This document shows, piece by piece, positions 53,613-62,524 of a stretch of 64,000 nucleotides of DNA. The notes under the pieces are model-generated. The model was not told the DNA's origin. It worked only from the letters and a program-made list of their open reading frames with translations, and ran no database searches. Source of the stretch: Arthrobacter sp. B6 (GTDB lineage: Bacteria > Actinomycetota > Actinomycetes > Actinomycetales > Micrococcaceae); assembly GCF_001663775.1 (NCBI RefSeq), contig NZ_KV467168.1, positions 2,020,870 through 2,084,869 of the forward strand. Direction: 5' to 3'. The translations under genes and the position numbers were made by a program. How positions within the stretch are numbered: position 1 is the first letter of the stretch; each line of letters begins with the position of its first letter.

Positions 53613-54617
53613 TTACGGTGCGGATTCGCGGATCTTCAGCATAAAGCCGGCTTCGACGTGCACGCCATCGTCGGCCGTCTCCAGCCCTTCGATCCGGTCG
53701 ATCAGCAGCCCGATTGACCGTTCGGCAATCTCATCCATACCCGGCGATACGGTGGTGAGCGACGGCGACGCGAACCGCGCCTCGTCGATGTCGTCAAAAC
53801 CTGCAACAGCAACATCCTGCGGAACCTTGACGCCGCGGACCAGCAGTTCATGCATTGCTCCCAGGGCCAGGGCATCGTTCAGGCCAAACACAGCATCGAA
53901 CGGAATGCCGCTGTCCAGCAGGCCCGCGACGGCGGCAGCACCGGAGTCACGCCGCCATTCACCCGGTGCCACCAGGGCCGGGTCAAAGGTGATTCCGGCG
54001 TCATCCAGGGCTTTCCGATATCCGTTGAGCCGCAACCCGGACGTGCCTGCGGACTCCTCCGAGCGGGCGCCCACCACAGCGATCCGACGGCGGCCCGCCG
54101 CCAGCAGATGGGCGGTGACCGCCGTAGCTGCCTCTTCGTTTTTCATGGTGACCAGGTCGAACCGGGGATCCACGATGTGTTCCCCGAGCAGCACCACAGG
54201 CTTGGAGCCGCGGCGGGAGGCAACGGCGTCGGCCTCCATCGCGAGGGGCGTGAACAGCAGACCGTCAGTCAGCTGCCGGAAGGGACCCTGCAATGCGGTG
54301 AGCTCGCTCTCAGCGGCGGCTCCGGACTGCTCCACGAGCACGCGGTAACCCCGCCGGGATGCCACGGTCATGAGCCGGGATGCCAGTTCGGCATAATACG
54401 GCGCGGAGAGATCGGACAGCACAAGCCCGAGCATGCGGGTTTTCCCGGAACGAAGGCTCCGCGCCGTCAGGTTCGCTTCGTACCCCAGCTCCGCGATGGC
54501 ATCGTGGACACGCTGTTTGGTGGCCGGCCGGATGAACTCGTAGTCATTGAGCACATTCGACACCGTTTTCAGTGATACACCCGCGGCGCGCGCAACGTCA
54601 TTCATGGTGACTGCCAT
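53613..54617 (-). CDS. LacI-family transcriptional regulator, candidate for arabinan/pectin genes
   Basis: 334 residues. The HTH is MNDVARAAGVSLKTVSNVLNDYEFIRPATKQRV, the hinge is NLTARSLRSGKT, and the effector domain has LGLVLSDLSAPYYAELASRLM, DGLLFTPLAMEADA, AGFDDIDEARFASPSLTTVSPGMDEI. It lies on the same strand downstream of the GH51 gene, about 0.8 kb away. It is a candidate for binding the TTCTACAACGTT palindromes before GH51 and PL11; this is inference from proximity. ACATCGTTGC (54651-54660) in its own leader may be a degenerate LacI site. AAGGAG is upstream. Confidence 0.88.
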   Translation of the reverse strand: MAVTMNDVARAAGVSLKTVSNVLNDYEFIRPATKQRVHDAIAELGYEANLTARSLRSGKTRMLGLVLSDLSAPYYAELASRLMTVASRRGYRVLVEQSGAAAESELTALQGPFRQLTDGLLFTPLAMEADAVASRRGSKPVVLLGEHIVDPRFDLVTMKNEEAATAVTAHLLAAGRRRIAVVGARSEESAGTSGLRLNGYRKALDDAGITFDPALVAPGEWRRDSGAAAVAGLLDSGIPFDAVFGLNDALALGAMHELLVRGVKVPQDVAVAGFDDIDEARFASPSLTTVSPGMDEIAERSIGLLIDRIEGLETADDGVHVEAGFMLKIRESAP

Positions 54618-54731
54618 CGGTGCTTCGTTCTCCTTGCGTTCTGTTTCATTACATCGTTGCAGATGTTGGCGAAACCGGAACCACCCGCTGTCGTAAAGCC
54701 CAGCCGCGAACGTCCAGCGACTGGATCCGGG

Positions 54732-55307
54732 TCAGCCCTTGGCGGCCTTGGCGGCAGCCTTGGCTGCCTGCTTGGAAGCCCGGACCTTGGAGAGCGACTC
54801 CGGGTCCACGATGTCCGCCACCGAGAGGAAGGCGTCCTCCTGGCCGTAGTGGCCCGCAGCCTCCCGCCAGCCCGGCGCCTGCAGCCCTCGCTGCTTGCCG
54901 AGGAGCGCCAGGAAGATTTTGGCCTTCTGCTCCCCGAAACCCGGCAGCTGCAGCAGGCGGCGCAGCACCTCCTTGCCATCGGGGTTGCCCTTGGTCCAGA
55001 TCAGCGTCGCGTCGCCGTCCCAGTCCCGCTGCACCGTCTCAGCGAGCGCCTGGACGCGCCCCGCCATGGAGCCAGGGAAGCGATGGACAGCCGGCCGCTC
55101 CTTGAACACCTCCACGAAGGCCTGCGGTTCGTAGGCTGCAACGGCGGCCGGTTCGATGGACCCGATGCGGGCCCGGATTTTCTCCGGACCCGCAAAGGCG
55201 GATTCCATGGTCACCTGCTGGTCCAGCAGCATGCCCGTCAGGAGCGCAAACGCGTCGTCGCTCAGGAGTTTGTCGGCAGCCGGATCACCGGTGATATGCA
55301 GTTCCAT
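54732..55307 (-). CDS. HhH-GPD-type DNA base-excision repair protein
   Basis: 191 residues. ALLTGMLLDQQVTMESAFAGPEKIRARIG and LLQLPGFGEQKAKIFLALLGKQRG give the helix-hairpin-helix (LPGFGEQKA) of HhH-GPD glycosylases. The catalytic Asp region is less certain (SVADIVDP). It is shorter than MutY or Nth and lacks the Fe-S cluster cysteines, so it belongs to the small actinobacterial group usually annotated as HhH-GPD fold repair proteins. It ends in a Lys/Ala-rich tail (KQAAKAAAKAAKG), likely for DNA contact. Family-A inverted repeat follows upstream of its start. Confidence 0.82.
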   Translation of the reverse strand: MELHITGDPAADKLLSDDAFALLTGMLLDQQVTMESAFAGPEKIRARIGSIEPAAVAAYEPQAFVEVFKERPAVHRFPGSMAGRVQALAETVQRDWDGDATLIWTKGNPDGKEVLRRLLQLPGFGEQKAKIFLALLGKQRGLQAPGWREAAGHYGQEDAFLSVADIVDPESLSKVRASKQAAKAAAKAAKG

Positions 55308-55347
55308 GGCCCTTATCTTTCCACCAACCCGCCTCCCGCGTCATGAC

Positions 55348-55415
55348 CAGGAGTTTTTGTCCACTTCTGGCGACTTAGCCGGCCATTATCCCGCCGTATC
55401 TGGACAAAAACTCGG
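55348..55415. repeat. Dispersed long inverted repeat, family A copy 2
   Basis: GAGTTTTTGTCCA (55351-55363) pairs exactly with TGGACAAAAACTC (55401-55413) around a 37-nt spacer. Arms, spacer length and the spacer segment CTT-TGGCGACTT match the copy at 8354-8422. It lies between the GH51 3' end and the HhH-GPD gene's start. Confidence 0.7.
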
Positions 55416-55448
55416 GAGGGGTGGTTGGGTTGGGGCGTGTGTTCCGGC

Positions 55449-56975
55449 CTAGGACTCCAACGCCAGGCGGATCATGGTCCAGGACACTGCGGGCAGTTCG
55501 GCGGTGAGCCTGCCGCCGTCGGCCTTGACGCTGACGTTCTCCACGGGCAGGACCGACGTCGAGTCATCCGCTGTGGCCTGCCAGTACGGGTCCTTGTTGG
55601 CGTAGGTGACCGCCTCGATGACCCGGACATTGCCCAGGCCCGCGACGGCGGCATCAAGCGAAAGCGCGTCCGTCGCCGAGCGGTTGACGGCGAAGACCAC
55701 CGCCTCGCCCTTGTCGGCGTCGAGCGTTGCCACGGCGGACAGGGCAGTGACGTCGGCTGTCTTGCCGCCGCTGACCAGCGGGGATTCGACGGCGAGCTGC
55801 AGCACAGTGCCGGCGGCGTGGCGGGAGGTCAGGGCGAAGGGGTGGAAGGTGGTCTGCTTCCAGGCCCGGCCGCCGGGTTCGGTCATGATGGGGGCGATGA
55901 CGTTGACCAGTTGCGCCAGGCTGGCGGAGTGCACGCGGTCCGTGTTGCGCAGCAGCGTGATCAAAAGGTCCCCGACAACGACGGCGTCCGCCACCGTATA
56001 GATGTCCTCCAGCAGGACGGGTGCCACGGGCCAGTCCTGGCCGCTGGGTGACTTGGACTCGCCGCGGCTCATGTGCCACACGTTCCACTCGTCAAAGGAG
56101 ATGTTTACCTGCTTGTCGGACTTTTTCACCGACTTCACGTGGTCGATGTGGGCGACGATGTCGCGGATGAAGGAGTCCATCTTGTGCCCGGCGGCGAGGT
56201 GTTCCTGAAGGTCGCCGAAGTCCTCAAAGTACTGGTGGGCGGAGACCAGGTCCACCAGGTCATAGGTCTCGGTCAGGACCACCCGCTCCCACTCGCCGAA
56301 CGTGGGCATGGTGGGTCCGGAGCTGCCGCAGGCCACCAGTTCCAGGTCCGGATCGATCATGCGCATGCCGCGGGCGGTGTCTGCGGCGAGCCGGCCGTAT
56401 TCGAGGGCGTTCTTGTGGCCGATCTGCCACGGCCCGTCCATTTCGTTGCCCAGGCACCACATCCTGATGCCGTAGCCGTTCTCTGCACCGTTGGCCTTGC
56501 GCTGATCCGAGAAGGCGGTGCCGCCGTCGATATTGCAGTATTCCAGCAGGTCCAGGGCTTCCTGCGTCCCGCGGGTGCCCAGGTTGACGGCCATCATGGT
56601 TTCGACGCCTGCCTTGGCGGACCACTTGGCGAACTCGTCCACGCCCACCAGGTTGGGGTCCGTTGAGTGCCAGGCCAGGTCCAGCCGTGCGGGGCGCTGT
56701 TCCACCGGACCCACACCGTCTTCCCAGCGGTACCCGGAAACGAAGTTGCCGCCCGGGTACCGGACGGTGGAGACGCCAAGCTCGCGGGTCAGCTCCAGCA
56801 CATCCGCCCGGAACCCGTCCTCGTCTGCCGTCGCGTGCTCCGGCTCGAAGATCCCGGTATAGACGCAGCGGCCCAGGTGCTCGACGAACGCGCCGAAAGT
56901 CCGGCGGCGGACCGGCCCCACGGTGAAGGACGGGTCAATGGTGACCTTGGCTGCGGCTGACTCTGATATGCCCAC
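55449..56975 (-). CDS. Alpha-L-arabinofuranosidase (GH51)
   Basis: 508 residues, full length for GH51. RTFGAFVEHLGRCVYTGIFEPEH and STVRYPGGNFVSGYRWEDGVGP open the family pattern. The acid/base Glu is in RMWCLGNEMDGPWQIGHK and the nucleophile Glu in VNISFDEWNVWH. There is no signal peptide, so it acts in the cytoplasm on imported arabino-oligosaccharides, releasing L-arabinose for the araBDA enzymes nearby. A near-perfect LacI-type palindrome lies 20 nt upstream of the ATG. Confidence 0.94.
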   Translation of the reverse strand: MGISESAAAKVTIDPSFTVGPVRRRTFGAFVEHLGRCVYTGIFEPEHATADEDGFRADVLELTRELGVSTVRYPGGNFVSGYRWEDGVGPVEQRPARLDLAWHSTDPNLVGVDEFAKWSAKAGVETMMAVNLGTRGTQEALDLLEYCNIDGGTAFSDQRKANGAENGYGIRMWCLGNEMDGPWQIGHKNALEYGRLAADTARGMRMIDPDLELVACGSSGPTMPTFGEWERVVLTETYDLVDLVSAHQYFEDFGDLQEHLAAGHKMDSFIRDIVAHIDHVKSVKKSDKQVNISFDEWNVWHMSRGESKSPSGQDWPVAPVLLEDIYTVADAVVVGDLLITLLRNTDRVHSASLAQLVNVIAPIMTEPGGRAWKQTTFHPFALTSRHAAGTVLQLAVESPLVSGGKTADVTALSAVATLDADKGEAVVFAVNRSATDALSLDAAVAGLGNVRVIEAVTYANKDPYWQATADDSTSVLPVENVSVKADGGRLTAELPAVSWTMIRLALES

Positions 56976-56994
56976 GAAAGCTTCCTCATTTCTG

Positions 56995-57014
56995 TTTCTA
57001 CAACGTTATAGAAA
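56995..57014. promoter_or_regulatory. LacI-type operator upstream of GH51
   Basis: TTTCTACAACGTTATAGAAA is a 20-base palindrome with one mismatched pair, centred on the CG. It shares TTCTACAACGTT with 13226-13237 upstream of PL11. Confidence 0.7.
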
Positions 57015-57452
57015 TCAATTGTGGGTGTTGCAGGCTGCCAGAGTCAAGGACCCTCCGGGGAGTTGGTTCCCGGCGCTTCTGTGGTGCCGCGGTCTGCCGG
57101 TTCCTCCCGCAGGCCATCACAGGGCAATCCCCGAATCCGAGTACTCGTCGCCAAAACCAAGTACTACCTAATTTGAAAATTGAGTACCGATTACCCGTTC
57201 ACCTTGGACCGTCAGAGAACTACTTTCGACAGAGAGGACAAACCACGATTTCCTCACTTGGGGGTGTGAGAAGAAGGATGCGTGCAGGACCCACGAACTG
57301 CGATTTCCCGGCCCGATGGACCGGGGCAATGAGCGGGGCCGGCGACGAGGAGGTCTTTGAGACCAAGGCCTCTCCCCCAGCCGTCGCCGGCCCTCTGTTT
57401 GCGCGATCCGTCCGCCTGTTCATCGCCCGCACGGGCAGCCCCTGACCGTGAC
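57015..57452. other. Intergenic region between divergent GH51 and GAF-ANTAR genes
   Basis: About 440 bp. It contains an AT-richer stretch (57150-57240), three AGTAC repeats (57140, 57160, 57183), and an inverted repeat GGCCGGCGAC/GTCGCCGGCC around 57339-57393 that could be a leader hairpin before the GAF-ANTAR gene. An open frame of 90 codons (57173-57445) has no ribosome site or family-like sequence, and I do not call it. Confidence 0.5.
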
Positions 57453-58250
57453 ATGACCAGACCCGGCAATCCTTTCCCGACCCCAATCGACGCCCCGCAG
57501 GCGCCCGGCGGCGCAGCCGGGGTTGCGGACCACAATGGCCTGCAGGAGGGCCTGCTGCTCGACCTCGTAACCGGCTGCGAGAGCATTACCGAGTCCCTGG
57601 AGACGCTGGCCAGGCTGGCCGGGGACACCCTCAGCCAGGCCACTGACGGAATAGCGGATTGTGCCGTGATGCTGCAAGGCGGCAAACACGCCACCCTGGC
57701 GGGAACAGGTGACCGCCCGCGCGGGCTGGCATCTTTGGAACTGGAGCTGGGCGAGGGCCCCATGACGGATGCGCTGGCTTCCGGTCTCCCGGTGGCGGCA
57801 AACCACTTGGCAGCTGATTTCCGCTGGCCGCAATACAGGCGCCAGGTGAGGTCCGCCGGCTACAAAAGCATCCTCGCCGTGCCGCTGCAGCTGGACGGCG
57901 GCGCGCAGTCGGCTTTGGCATTTTTTGCCGCCAGGACGGCCGCATTTCCACAGGCCGTGGTTGCCGCCGCGCTTGGCTTCGCCGACCTGGCATCACGGAG
58001 CCTCGGGCTGGCGCTGGAGCTCAGGGAAGCCCGGACTTCCGCGGCCGATCTCCGCTCGGCCTTGGAGAGCCGGACCTCCATCGATATTGCCTGCGGAGTG
58101 ATTATGGCGGAGAACAGATGCTCCTACAGGGAGGCCTTCGGCATCATCTCCAAGGCCTCAAGCCACCGGAACATCAAGCTCCGCAAGGTGGCCGAGGACA
58201 TCCTGGACAAGCTCCCGGACGGCGCGCCCCGCACCCACTTCGACCACTAG
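57453..58250 (+). CDS. GAF and ANTAR domain-containing RNA-binding regulator
   Basis: 265 residues from ATG 57453. A GAF-like sensor domain (about 40-190: DCAVMLQGGKHATLAGTGDRPRGLASLELELGEGP, YKSILAVPLQLDGGAQSALAFFA) is followed by an ANTAR domain (about 200-255: DLRSALESRTSIDIACGVIMAENRCSYREAFGIISKASSHRNIKLRKVAEDIL). It is a paralog of the protein at 41728, sharing the C-terminal THFD plus one residue. Antitermination on some RNA is expected for the family. No ribosome site is strong, so the start is uncertain. It is divergent from the arabinofuranosidase gene and converges on araA. Confidence 0.86.
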   Translation: MTRPGNPFPTPIDAPQAPGGAAGVADHNGLQEGLLLDLVTGCESITESLETLARLAGDTLSQATDGIADCAVMLQGGKHATLAGTGDRPRGLASLELELGEGPMTDALASGLPVAANHLAADFRWPQYRRQVRSAGYKSILAVPLQLDGGAQSALAFFAARTAAFPQAVVAAALGFADLASRSLGLALELREARTSAADLRSALESRTSIDIACGVIMAENRCSYREAFGIISKASSHRNIKLRKVAEDILDKLPDGAPRTHFDH

Positions 58251-58275
58251 GCGCGCCGGTACCGCTTCGGCGGAC

Positions 58276-59796
58276 TTACAACCCGCCGGCGAGCTTGTAG
58301 TAGGCGGCGTTCCAGTTCAGGTCCTTCTTGAACTGGCGGATGGTGGTGTCCGCGTCGATGGCCAGCAGCTCCGTCTGGGCGATCTCCGCGAAGTCCTCAA
58401 AGACGTCCATGCCGACGGCGGTGCTGAGCACTGTGTGGTGCGCGGCGCCGGCGGTGAGCCACGCGGCGGCCGAGGTGGCGAAGTCGGGCTTCGGCTGCCA
58501 CAGGGCGCGGGCAACAGGGAGGTTGGGCAGCGGCTGGTCCAGCGGCACTACGTCCACGGCGTTGGCCACCAGGCGGAAGCGGTCCCGCATGTCCGAAAGT
58601 GCCACTACAACACCCGGGGAGGCGTCGGCGTCGAACACCAGGCGGACGGGGTCTTCCCGGCCGCCGATGCCCAGCGGGTGGATTTCCAGGCTGGGCTTTC
58701 CGGCAGTGAGGGACGGGCAGACCTCCAGCATGTGGGCGCCCAGGATCTTTTCCGAGCCGGGCTCCAGGTGGTACGTGTAGTCCTCCATCAGGGAGGCACC
58801 GCCGGGCAGGCCCGCACCCATCACCTTGGCGGCGCGGACCAGGATGGCGGTCTTCCAGTCGCCTTCGGCACCGAAGCCGTAGCCATCAGCCATGAGCCGC
58901 TGTACGGCCAACCCGGGGAGTTGGCGGAGCGCACCGAGGTCCTCAAAGGACGTGGTGAAGGCGGCGGATCCGTTGGATTCCAGGAAGCTGCGCAGGCCCA
59001 GTTCGATGCGGGCGCCGTAGCGGAGGGAGTCGTGTCGGGCCGCGCCGGCGCGGAGCTCCGGCACCACGTCATAAAGGTCCTCATACTCCGCGACCAGCGT
59101 GTCGACGTCGGCCTCTGCGGCACCGTGCACGGCATCGGCGAGTTCGTTGACTGACCAGGTGTTGACCGAGACGCCGAAGCGAAGCTCGGCCTCGGTCTTG
59201 TCACCTTCGGTGACGGCGACATTGCGCATGTTGTCACCGAACCGGGTCAGTTTCAGGGTGCGGATCGCGGCCCAGCCGGCGGCGGCGCGCTGCCAGACAC
59301 CCACCTGGCGGGTCACCTCGGGATTGGAGACATGGCCTACGACGGTCTTGCGGGCGATGCCCAGGCGGGACTGGATGTAGCCGAACTCGCGGTCACCGTG
59401 GGCGGCCTGGTTGAGGTTCATGAAGTCGAAGTCGATGTCCGCCCACGGCAGCTCCACGTTGGCCTGGGTGTGCAGGTGCAGGAGCGGCTTGCGCAGCAGG
59501 TCCAGGCCCTGGATCCACATCTTGGCCGGGGAGAACGTGTGCATCCAGGCGGTGACGCCAATGACGGAGTCGTTGGAGTTGGCTTCCAGGGCGGTGCGGC
59601 GGATGGCGTCCGAGTCGGTCAGGACCGGTTTCCAGACGATCTTGACCGGGACGGCCGAGGAGGCGTTGAGCTGGTTGGCGATCTCCTGGGACTGCGCTGC
59701 CACCTGCTTCAGGACGTCCTCGCCGTAGAGGTGCTGGCTGCCGGTGAGGAACCAGACCTCGTAGCCGTCGAGGGAAGTGTTTGCTGCGGTGCTCAT
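58276..59796 (-). CDS. araA: L-arabinose isomerase
   Basis: 506 residues, the usual length. [50 protein letters not shown] and [35 protein letters not shown] are diagnostic; the metal-binding Glu and His lie in [13 protein letters not shown] and [11 protein letters not shown]. It converts L-arabinose to L-ribulose in the cytoplasm. ATG 59796 with GGAG upstream; the in-frame extension to 59850 is not used. It is the last gene of araB-araD-araA, 58 nt after araD. Confidence 0.96.
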   Translation of the reverse strand: MSTAANTSLDGYEVWFLTGSQHLYGEDVLKQVAAQSQEIANQLNASSAVPVKIVWKPVLTDSDAIRRTALEANSNDSVIGVTAWMHTFSPAKMWIQGLDLLRKPLLHLHTQANVELPWADIDFDFMNLNQAAHGDREFGYIQSRLGIARKTVVGHVSNPEVTRQVGVWQRAAAGWAAIRTLKLTRFGDNMRNVAVTEGDKTEAELRFGVSVNTWSVNELADAVHGAAEADVDTLVAEYEDLYDVVPELRAGAARHDSLRYGARIELGLRSFLESNGSAAFTTSFEDLGALRQLPGLAVQRLMADGYGFGAEGDWKTAILVRAAKVMGAGLPGGASLMEDYTYHLEPGSEKILGAHMLEVCPSLTAGKPSLEIHPLGIGGREDPVRLVFDADASPGVVVALSDMRDRFRLVANAVDVVPLDQPLPNLPVARALWQPKPDFATSAAAWLTAGAAHHTVLSTAVGMDVFEDFAEIAQTELLAIDADTTIRQFKKDLNWNAAYYKLAGGL

Positions 59797-59854
59797 GGGT
59801 TCTCCTGCGAAGTAAGTTCGGGTGGGGCTGGCGGCGGTGGGCTGCTGCAAGGCG

Positions 59855-60559
59855 TTACTGGCCGTAGACGTTCTGGTACCGGGCGTAGAGGGAGTCGATG
59901 TGGCCCTGGTCTATGGCGATCGGCTCGCCCAGCTGGCGGGAAATGTGGACCGTGCGCGCCACTTCCTCGCACATCACCGCGGCCTTCACGGCGGACCGGG
60001 CGTCCTTGCCAATCGTGAACGGGCCGTGGTTCTGCATCAGCACCGCGGGCGAATTGGAGTTCTTCAGCGTCTCCACAATGCCCTGGCCGATCGAATCGTC
60101 GCCGATCAGTGCGAACGGGCCCACCGGAATGTTGCCGCCGAATTCGTCGCCCATCATGGTCAGCACACACGGGATGGACTCGCCCCGGGCCGCCCAGGCC
60201 GTGGCGTAGGTGGAGTGCGTGTGCACCACGCCGCCGACGTCGGGCATGTTGCGGTAAACGTAGGCATGCGCCGCGGTGTCCGACGACGGCGACAGCGGCG
60301 GGTTGCCCCACTCACCGTCCGCGTCGCCGTCCACGGGCACCCCGTAAAGGTCGGTGACCACCATCTGCTCGGGCGTCAGGTCGTCATAGGAGATGCCGGA
60401 TGGCTTGATGACCAGCAGGTCGCGGCCGGGCACGCGGGCCGAAACGTTTCCGGCGGTCCACACCACCAGTTCGTAGCGGGTGAGCTCGGCGTGCAGGGTG
60501 CAGACTTCCTGCCGGATCCGGGCGATGGTTTCCAGGGTTTGTGCCGGCGTGGTGCTCAT
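59855..60559 (-). CDS. araD: L-ribulose-5-phosphate 4-epimerase
   Basis: 234 residues, class II aldolase fold. [43 protein letters not shown], the metal site [16 protein letters not shown] (two His) and [13 protein letters not shown] (third His) are present. It converts L-ribulose-5-phosphate to D-xylulose-5-phosphate, feeding the pentose phosphate pathway. The ATG overlaps the araB stop (ATGA). Confidence 0.95.
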   Translation of the reverse strand: MSTTPAQTLETIARIRQEVCTLHAELTRYELVVWTAGNVSARVPGRDLLVIKPSGISYDDLTPEQMVVTDLYGVPVDGDADGEWGNPPLSPSSDTAAHAYVYRNMPDVGGVVHTHSTYATAWAARGESIPCVLTMMGDEFGGNIPVGPFALIGDDSIGQGIVETLKNSNSPAVLMQNHGPFTIGKDARSAVKAAVMCEEVARTVHISRQLGEPIAIDQGHIDSLYARYQNVYGQ

Positions 60560-62349
60560 GCGGAGGCTCCAACCGTCGCGGGGGTGGAGGCGTCTGGTGC
60601 AGCGGCGGTGCTGGACGCTGCGGCGGACTTGGACGCTGCGGCGGACTTGGACGCTGCGGCGGACCCGCGCTGGATGGCCTTGAGCCGGTGCATCACATCG
60701 TTGGCGCCGCGGCCGAAGTAGTCATGCAGCGTGCGGTATTCCTGGAACAGTTCCTGGTAGGCGGCAACGTTTTCCGGGATGGGTATGTATACGTCGCCGG
60801 GCTCGGAGCCCATGGCTGCCGCGGCCTCCCGGATATCCGTGTACTTTCCGGCCGCAACGGCGGCGTGGATGGCGGAGCCAAGTGCGGGGCCCTGGGTGGA
60901 ACCGATGGTGGAGAGCTGCAGCCCGGTGATGTCCGCGTAGATCTGCATCAGCAGCTTGTTCTTCAGGAGGCCGCCGGCCACGATGAATTCCTTCACGGGC
61001 ACGCCGGAATCGCGGAAGGCGTCCACGATGGTGCGGGTGCCGAAGGCCGTGGCCTCAAGCAGGGCGCGGTAGGTGTCCTCCGGCTTCGTGGCGAGTGTCT
61101 GGCCCACCACCACGCCGGAGAGTTCGTGGTCCACCAGGACCGAGCGGTTGCCGGAATGCCAGTCGAGGGCGATGAGGCCGTGCTCGCCGATGGCCTGGCG
61201 GGAGGCGAGTTCAGTGAGGTATTCGTGGATGCCCAGACCCTTTTCGGAAGCGGCCTGGTGGTATTCCGGCGGGACGCCGTTCTTGGTGAACCAGCCGAAG
61301 ATGTCGCCCACTCCGGACTGTCCGGCTTCGTAGCCCCAGAGGCCGTCCACGATGCCGCCGTCCACCACACCGCACATGCCCGGGACTTCGTGCAGTTCCG
61401 TGCCGTTCATGACGTGGCAGGTGGAGGTGCCCATGATGGCCACCAGCTGGCCGGGCTCCACTGCATGGGCCGCCGGGGCGCTGACGTGCGCATCCACATT
61501 GCCCACCGCCACGGCAATGCCCTCGGGCAGGCCGGTCCACTCGGCGGCTTCGGCTGTGAGGTAACCGGCCGCGTCGCCGAGCCGGCCGATGGTGTGCTCG
61601 AGTTTGGCGCTGACGAAGTCCTTGAACTCCGGGTTCAGCGCGGAGAGGAAGTCCTCTGACGGGTACCGGCCGTCCTGGTAGATGCCTTTGTAGCCGGCGG
61701 TGCAGGCGTTGCGGACATACTTGCCGCACAGCTGCCAGACGATCCAGTCCGCCGCCTCCACCCAGTGGTCCATCTCGGCGTAGGCTTCCGGGTCCTCTTC
61801 CAGCAGCTGCAGGCCCTTGGCGAACTCCCATTCGGAGGAGATGAGTCCGCCGTAGCGCGGCAGCCAGGTTTCGCCGCGTTCGGCGGCCAGCTGGTTGATC
61901 CGGTCCGCCTGCGGCTGCGCGGCGTGGTGGCGCCACAGTTTCACGTAGGCGTGCGGCCTGTTGGCGAAGCCAGCCAGCTCGTTCAGCGGGGTTCCGTCAG
62001 CCTTGACCGGCACCATGGTGCAGGCGGTGAAGTCGGTGGCGATGCCGACGACGGCCGCGGGGTCGATCCCGGCGGCTGCGATCGCGGCCGGAACGGCGTT
62101 GCGCAGGACATCGCGGTAGTCGTTGGGCACCTGAAGTGCCCATTCGCCGGGCAGCCGGGCGCCTGATCCGCCTGCCCTGCCAGCAACATCCGCCGGCAGC
62201 GCATCCGTGACCACGGCGTGCGGGTAGTCAAAGACGCCGCTGCCGAGCTCCTTGCCGTCCCTGACGCGGACCACTACCGCCCGCCCGGAAAGAGTCCCGT
62301 AATCCACACCGATGACGTAGTTGTCCGTGCCGTCCACTGTGACGTCCAT
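60556..62349 (-). CDS. araB: L-ribulokinase
   Basis: 597 residues, FGGY kinase family. YVIGVDYGTLSGRAVVVRVRDG is the N-terminal phosphate-binding motif, GIATDFTACTMVPV holds the AraB-specific region, and EFIVAGGLLKNKLLMQIYADITGLQL is the C-terminal FGGY signature. It phosphorylates L-ribulose. Start ATG 62349 has an excellent GGAGGAAG. The last ~35 residues are an unusual Ala/Ser/Lys/Thr tail, partly coded by three 18-bp repeats, beyond the end of the conserved domain near VMHRLKAI. First gene of the ara operon. Confidence 0.95.
   Translation of the reverse strand: MDVTVDGTDNYVIGVDYGTLSGRAVVVRVRDGKELGSGVFDYPHAVVTDALPADVAGRAGGSGARLPGEWALQVPNDYRDVLRNAVPAAIAAAGIDPAAVVGIATDFTACTMVPVKADGTPLNELAGFANRPHAYVKLWRHHAAQPQADRINQLAAERGETWLPRYGGLISSEWEFAKGLQLLEEDPEAYAEMDHWVEAADWIVWQLCGKYVRNACTAGYKGIYQDGRYPSEDFLSALNPEFKDFVSAKLEHTIGRLGDAAGYLTAEAAEWTGLPEGIAVAVGNVDAHVSAPAAHAVEPGQLVAIMGTSTCHVMNGTELHEVPGMCGVVDGGIVDGLWGYEAGQSGVGDIFGWFTKNGVPPEYHQAASEKGLGIHEYLTELASRQAIGEHGLIALDWHSGNRSVLVDHELSGVVVGQTLATKPEDTYRALLEATAFGTRTIVDAFRDSGVPVKEFIVAGGLLKNKLLMQIYADITGLQLSTIGSTQGPALGSAIHAAVAAGKYTDIREAAAAMGSEPGDVYIPIPENVAAYQELFQEYRTLHDYFGRGANDVMHRLKAIQRGSAAASKSAAASKSAAASSTAAAPDASTPATVGASA
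60613..60664. repeat. 18-bp tandem repeats in the 3' end of araB
   Basis: GGACGCTGCGGCGGACTT occurs at 60613-60630 and 60631-60648, with a third copy matching 16 of 18 bases from 60649. It encodes Lys-Ser-Ala-Ala-Ala-Ser-type repeats in the AraB tail. The unit keeps the reading frame. Confidence 0.9.
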
Positions 62350-62395
62350 AAAAGCTTCCTCCAATGAGCTGCCGCCGCTTCGCGGCCTGACAACA

Positions 62396-62424
62396 ATTGT
62401 GAGCGCTAACAAATGCAAAGTCAA
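62396..62424 (-). promoter_or_regulatory. araB promoter with overlapping LacI-type operator
   Basis: On the minus strand TTGACT (62424-62419) and CACAAT (62401-62396) are 17 nt apart. The palindrome TTGTGAGCGCTAACAA (62397-62412) fills the spacer end and most of the -10. Bound repressor would exclude RNA polymerase. The divergent-side neighbour is the AraR-like gene, which reads in the same direction and ends at 62525. Confidence 0.7.
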
Positions 62425-62524
62425 CCACCTGGTGACAGCCTTTGCGGCGACCGCACCTGGCCAGGAAAGGGAGAGTTGCCTAGGAGCTGGCCAGCACAGT
62501 TGCGGCCTGCGTGGAAGGGGGCAG

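Noticed and set aside
57240..57400. Tandem hairpins acting as an ANTAR target
   Set aside because: Stems such as CTCAC/GTGAG and GGTCT/AGACC exist, but the loops are not the hexaloops with conserved A and G expected for ANTAR sites.
57173..57445. 90-codon frame upstream of the GAF-ANTAR gene
   Set aside because: No ribosome site, no recognisable family and an inverted repeat in its 3' half that suits a leader better than a coding region.
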